Source: Methanoculleus sp. 7T (GTDB taxonomy: Archaea > Halobacteriota > Methanomicrobia > Methanomicrobiales > Methanoculleaceae). Taken from it: a stretch of 64,000 nucleotides of DNA. The notes under the pieces were generated by a model. The model saw only the letters and a list, made by a program, of their open reading frames with translations, was not told where the DNA came from and searched no databases. Position 1 is the first letter of the stretch; each line of letters opens with the position of its first letter. Made by a program: the position numbers and the translations under genes. Shown here piece after piece: positions 62,743 to 64,000 of this stretch. The stretch lies in assembly GCF_023195915.1 (NCBI RefSeq), contig NZ_JALPRP010000001.1, forward strand, positions 1,364,001-1,428,000, read 5' to 3'.

Positions 62743-63840
62743 TTATGCGCCGCGGAGCCCCCGGACCGCATCGCAGATGTACGCCAGTTCATCGTCCGTC
62801 ACCGAGGGGTGGACGGGCAGGCTCACGACCGACGCCGCGAGGTCATCGGATACCGGGCATGAGATCTCTCCGAATGCACTCTGATAGACCGGCTGCCGAT
62901 TGACGGGGATGGGGTAGTGGACGGCTGTGCCGATCCCCCGATCCGCAAGAGCGCTCATGAACGCGTCCCTCGTAAGCGAGTAGCCGGAGGGGAGTTTCAC
63001 CACGTACTGGTGGTAGACGTGCCGGACGCCGGGCGCCGCATACGGCGTGACGAGTCCAGTGCCCGCGAGGTGGCGGTCGAGGTAACGGGCGTTACGGATC
63101 CGGCGCTCGTTGAACCCCTCAAGCCGGTCAAGCTGTACGAGGCCGATGGCGGCACCCATGTTCGTCATCCGGTAGTTGTAGCCGACGGCTGAATGAAGGT
63201 ACTTCTTGCTCTGCCCGTGGTTGATGAAGAGCCTGACCCGCTCGGCAAGGGCGTCGTCGTCGGTCGTGACCATGCCCCCTTCCCCGGTGGTCATGTTCTT
63301 CGTCGGGTAGAACGAGAAGCAGCCGATCTCGGCGAGGCTCCCTGCCCGCTTGCCTCGGCACTCCGCGCCGTGCGCCTGGGCCGCGTCCTCGATGAGGATA
63401 AGCCCGTGGTCGTCGCAGACCTCGCGGACGGCACCGACGTCGAACGGCTGCCCGAAGAGGTGGACCCCGATGACCGCCCGGGTGTCGGGCCGGATGAGAG
63501 CCGCGACCGATTCAGGGTCGATGTTGAACGTCGCGGCATCGACGTCTGCAAAGAGAGGAGTCGCTCCGCACATCGAGACGCTTGACGCCGTCGCAAAGAA
63601 CGTGAACGCCGGGACAACCACCGAGTCCCCCGGCCCAACGCCTGCGGCAAGAAGGGCTGCGTGGAGCGCCGCCGTCCCGGAGTTGACGCCGATTGCGTGC
63701 CGGACCCCGCAGTATTCCGCGAAATGGGACTCAAACTCCGTGACGACCGAGCCTTGGGCGAGCATCCCCGACCGCATCACGCGGGCGACGGCCTCGACCT
63801 CCTCCTCCCCGATAAGCGGCCGGGCGATGGGGATCTCCAT
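62743..63840 (-). CDS. DegT/DnrJ/EryC1-family sugar aminotransferase
   Basis: This PLP enzyme adds an amino group to a keto nucleotide sugar. The 365-residue protein has GVNSGTAALHAALLAAG, DAAQAHGAE, the PLP lysine Lys181 in FYPTKNMTTGEGG, and the C-terminal HYPIPVNRQPVY. ATG 63840 is used; GTG two codons earlier overlaps the upstream stop. With the acetyltransferase upstream it resembles WbpE and WbpD, which make UDP-GlcNAc(3NAc)A. That product is consistent with archaeal N-glycans, but other amino sugars are possible. Confidence 0.9.
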   Translation of the reverse strand: MEIPIARPLIGEEEVEAVARVMRSGMLAQGSVVTEFESHFAEYCGVRHAIGVNSGTAALHAALLAAGVGPGDSVVVPAFTFFATASSVSMCGATPLFADVDAATFNIDPESVAALIRPDTRAVIGVHLFGQPFDVGAVREVCDDHGLILIEDAAQAHGAECRGKRAGSLAEIGCFSFYPTKNMTTGEGGMVTTDDDALAERVRLFINHGQSKKYLHSAVGYNYRMTNMGAAIGLVQLDRLEGFNERRIRNARYLDRHLAGTGLVTPYAAPGVRHVYHQYVVKLPSGYSLTRDAFMSALADRGIGTAVHYPIPVNRQPVYQSAFGEISCPVSDDLAASVVSLPVHPSVTDDELAYICDAVRGLRGA

Positions 63841-63842
63841 CG

Positions 63843-64000
63843 TCACCGCCTCGCCTCGGGGGGAAGCGGCCGGAACCGTGCCGGCGCGCCCACCGCAAGC
63901 GTCTCGCGCGGGACGTCCTTCGTCACCACTGCCCCGGCGGCGACGAACGCCCCCTCGCCGATGACAACACCGGGAAGGATCGTCGCGTTCGCACCGATGA
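63843..64000 (-). CDS. Left-handed beta-helix acetyltransferase, 3' part (WbpD/WlbB-like)
   Basis: About 51 C-terminal codons are present; the rest lies past the right edge. The hexapeptide pattern [20 protein letters not shown] is clear, followed by [10 protein letters not shown] and GAPARF, as in sugar N-acetyltransferases. Its stop lies two bases from the next ATG (TGACGATG), so it is translationally coupled to the aminotransferase. It probably acetylates the amino sugar that enzyme makes. Confidence 0.85.
   Translation of the reverse strand, partial: IGANATILPGVVIGEGAFVAAGAVVTKDVPRETLAVGAPARFRPLPPEARR

Overview
The window reads as chromosomal DNA of a methanogenic archaeon of the order Methanomicrobiales, most like Methanoculleus. 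Evidence for this is the high GC content, archaeal TATA boxes, the archaeal information-processing operon (aIF2-gamma, Rpo7, Spt4, S24e, S27ae, Kae1-Bud32, L40e), an AglB oligosaccharyltransferase, an archaeosine enzyme, and a YcaO protein of the type that thioamidates methyl-coenzyme M reductase. Genes are dense, many overlap by 1 to 4 bases, and no intact transposase or CRISPR array was seen. All calls come from reading the sequence and from knowledge of the families; no database search was run.

Layout. 1-606 is the 3' part of a RaSEA-type archaeosine gene. 1071-9306 (minus) is a surface-polysaccharide operon: GT2 glycosyltransferase, WecB, WecC, GT4 glycosyltransferase, an alpha/alpha-toroid protein and a fused two-domain oxidoreductase. 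9776-12709 holds truA, a PHP phosphoesterase and a DHPS-like protein. 12956-31521 is mixed housekeeping and accessory sequence: a cupredoxin-fasciclin protein, a JAMM protease coupled to FAD synthase, a PAS/GAF sensor, peptidases, a methyltransferase, a divergent glutamine synthetase homologue, a flavoprotein, a LUD protein, MscS, an RNB ribonuclease and a PiT transporter. 31804-35823 has an Ig-repeat surface protein translationally coupled to an unknown cytoplasmic protein, then a papain-like protease converging on a chagasin-like inhibitor. 36184-39917 has PFL/ACT genes, a cupin, a queuosine-type transporter and a monooxygenase-fold protein.

40362-46330 looks like an accessory island beside two tRNA genes: a bacterial-type shikimate kinase homologue, a methyltransferase remnant, a two-gene operon (TPR-TIR followed by SLOG plus four membrane helices), and a membrane-anchored transglutaminase-like protein. 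The TPR-TIR/SLOG-membrane pair is the best candidate for an undescribed system. By analogy with Thoeris, a TIR enzyme would make an NAD-derived signal that a SLOG domain senses, but here the SLOG domain is fused to a membrane effector and not to SIR2.

46929-63840 returns to core genes: HtpX, Thi4, a DUF1917 protein, the translation/transcription operon on the minus strand (55436 down to 49545), NikR, DUF2098 and YcaO (nickel control and McrA modification side by side), a histone-deacetylase-family protein, AglB, a glycosyltransferase and an aminotransferase. A partial hexapeptide acetyltransferase runs off the right edge. Together the last genes form an N-glycosylation locus that fits the many secreted, sequon-rich proteins encoded elsewhere in the window.
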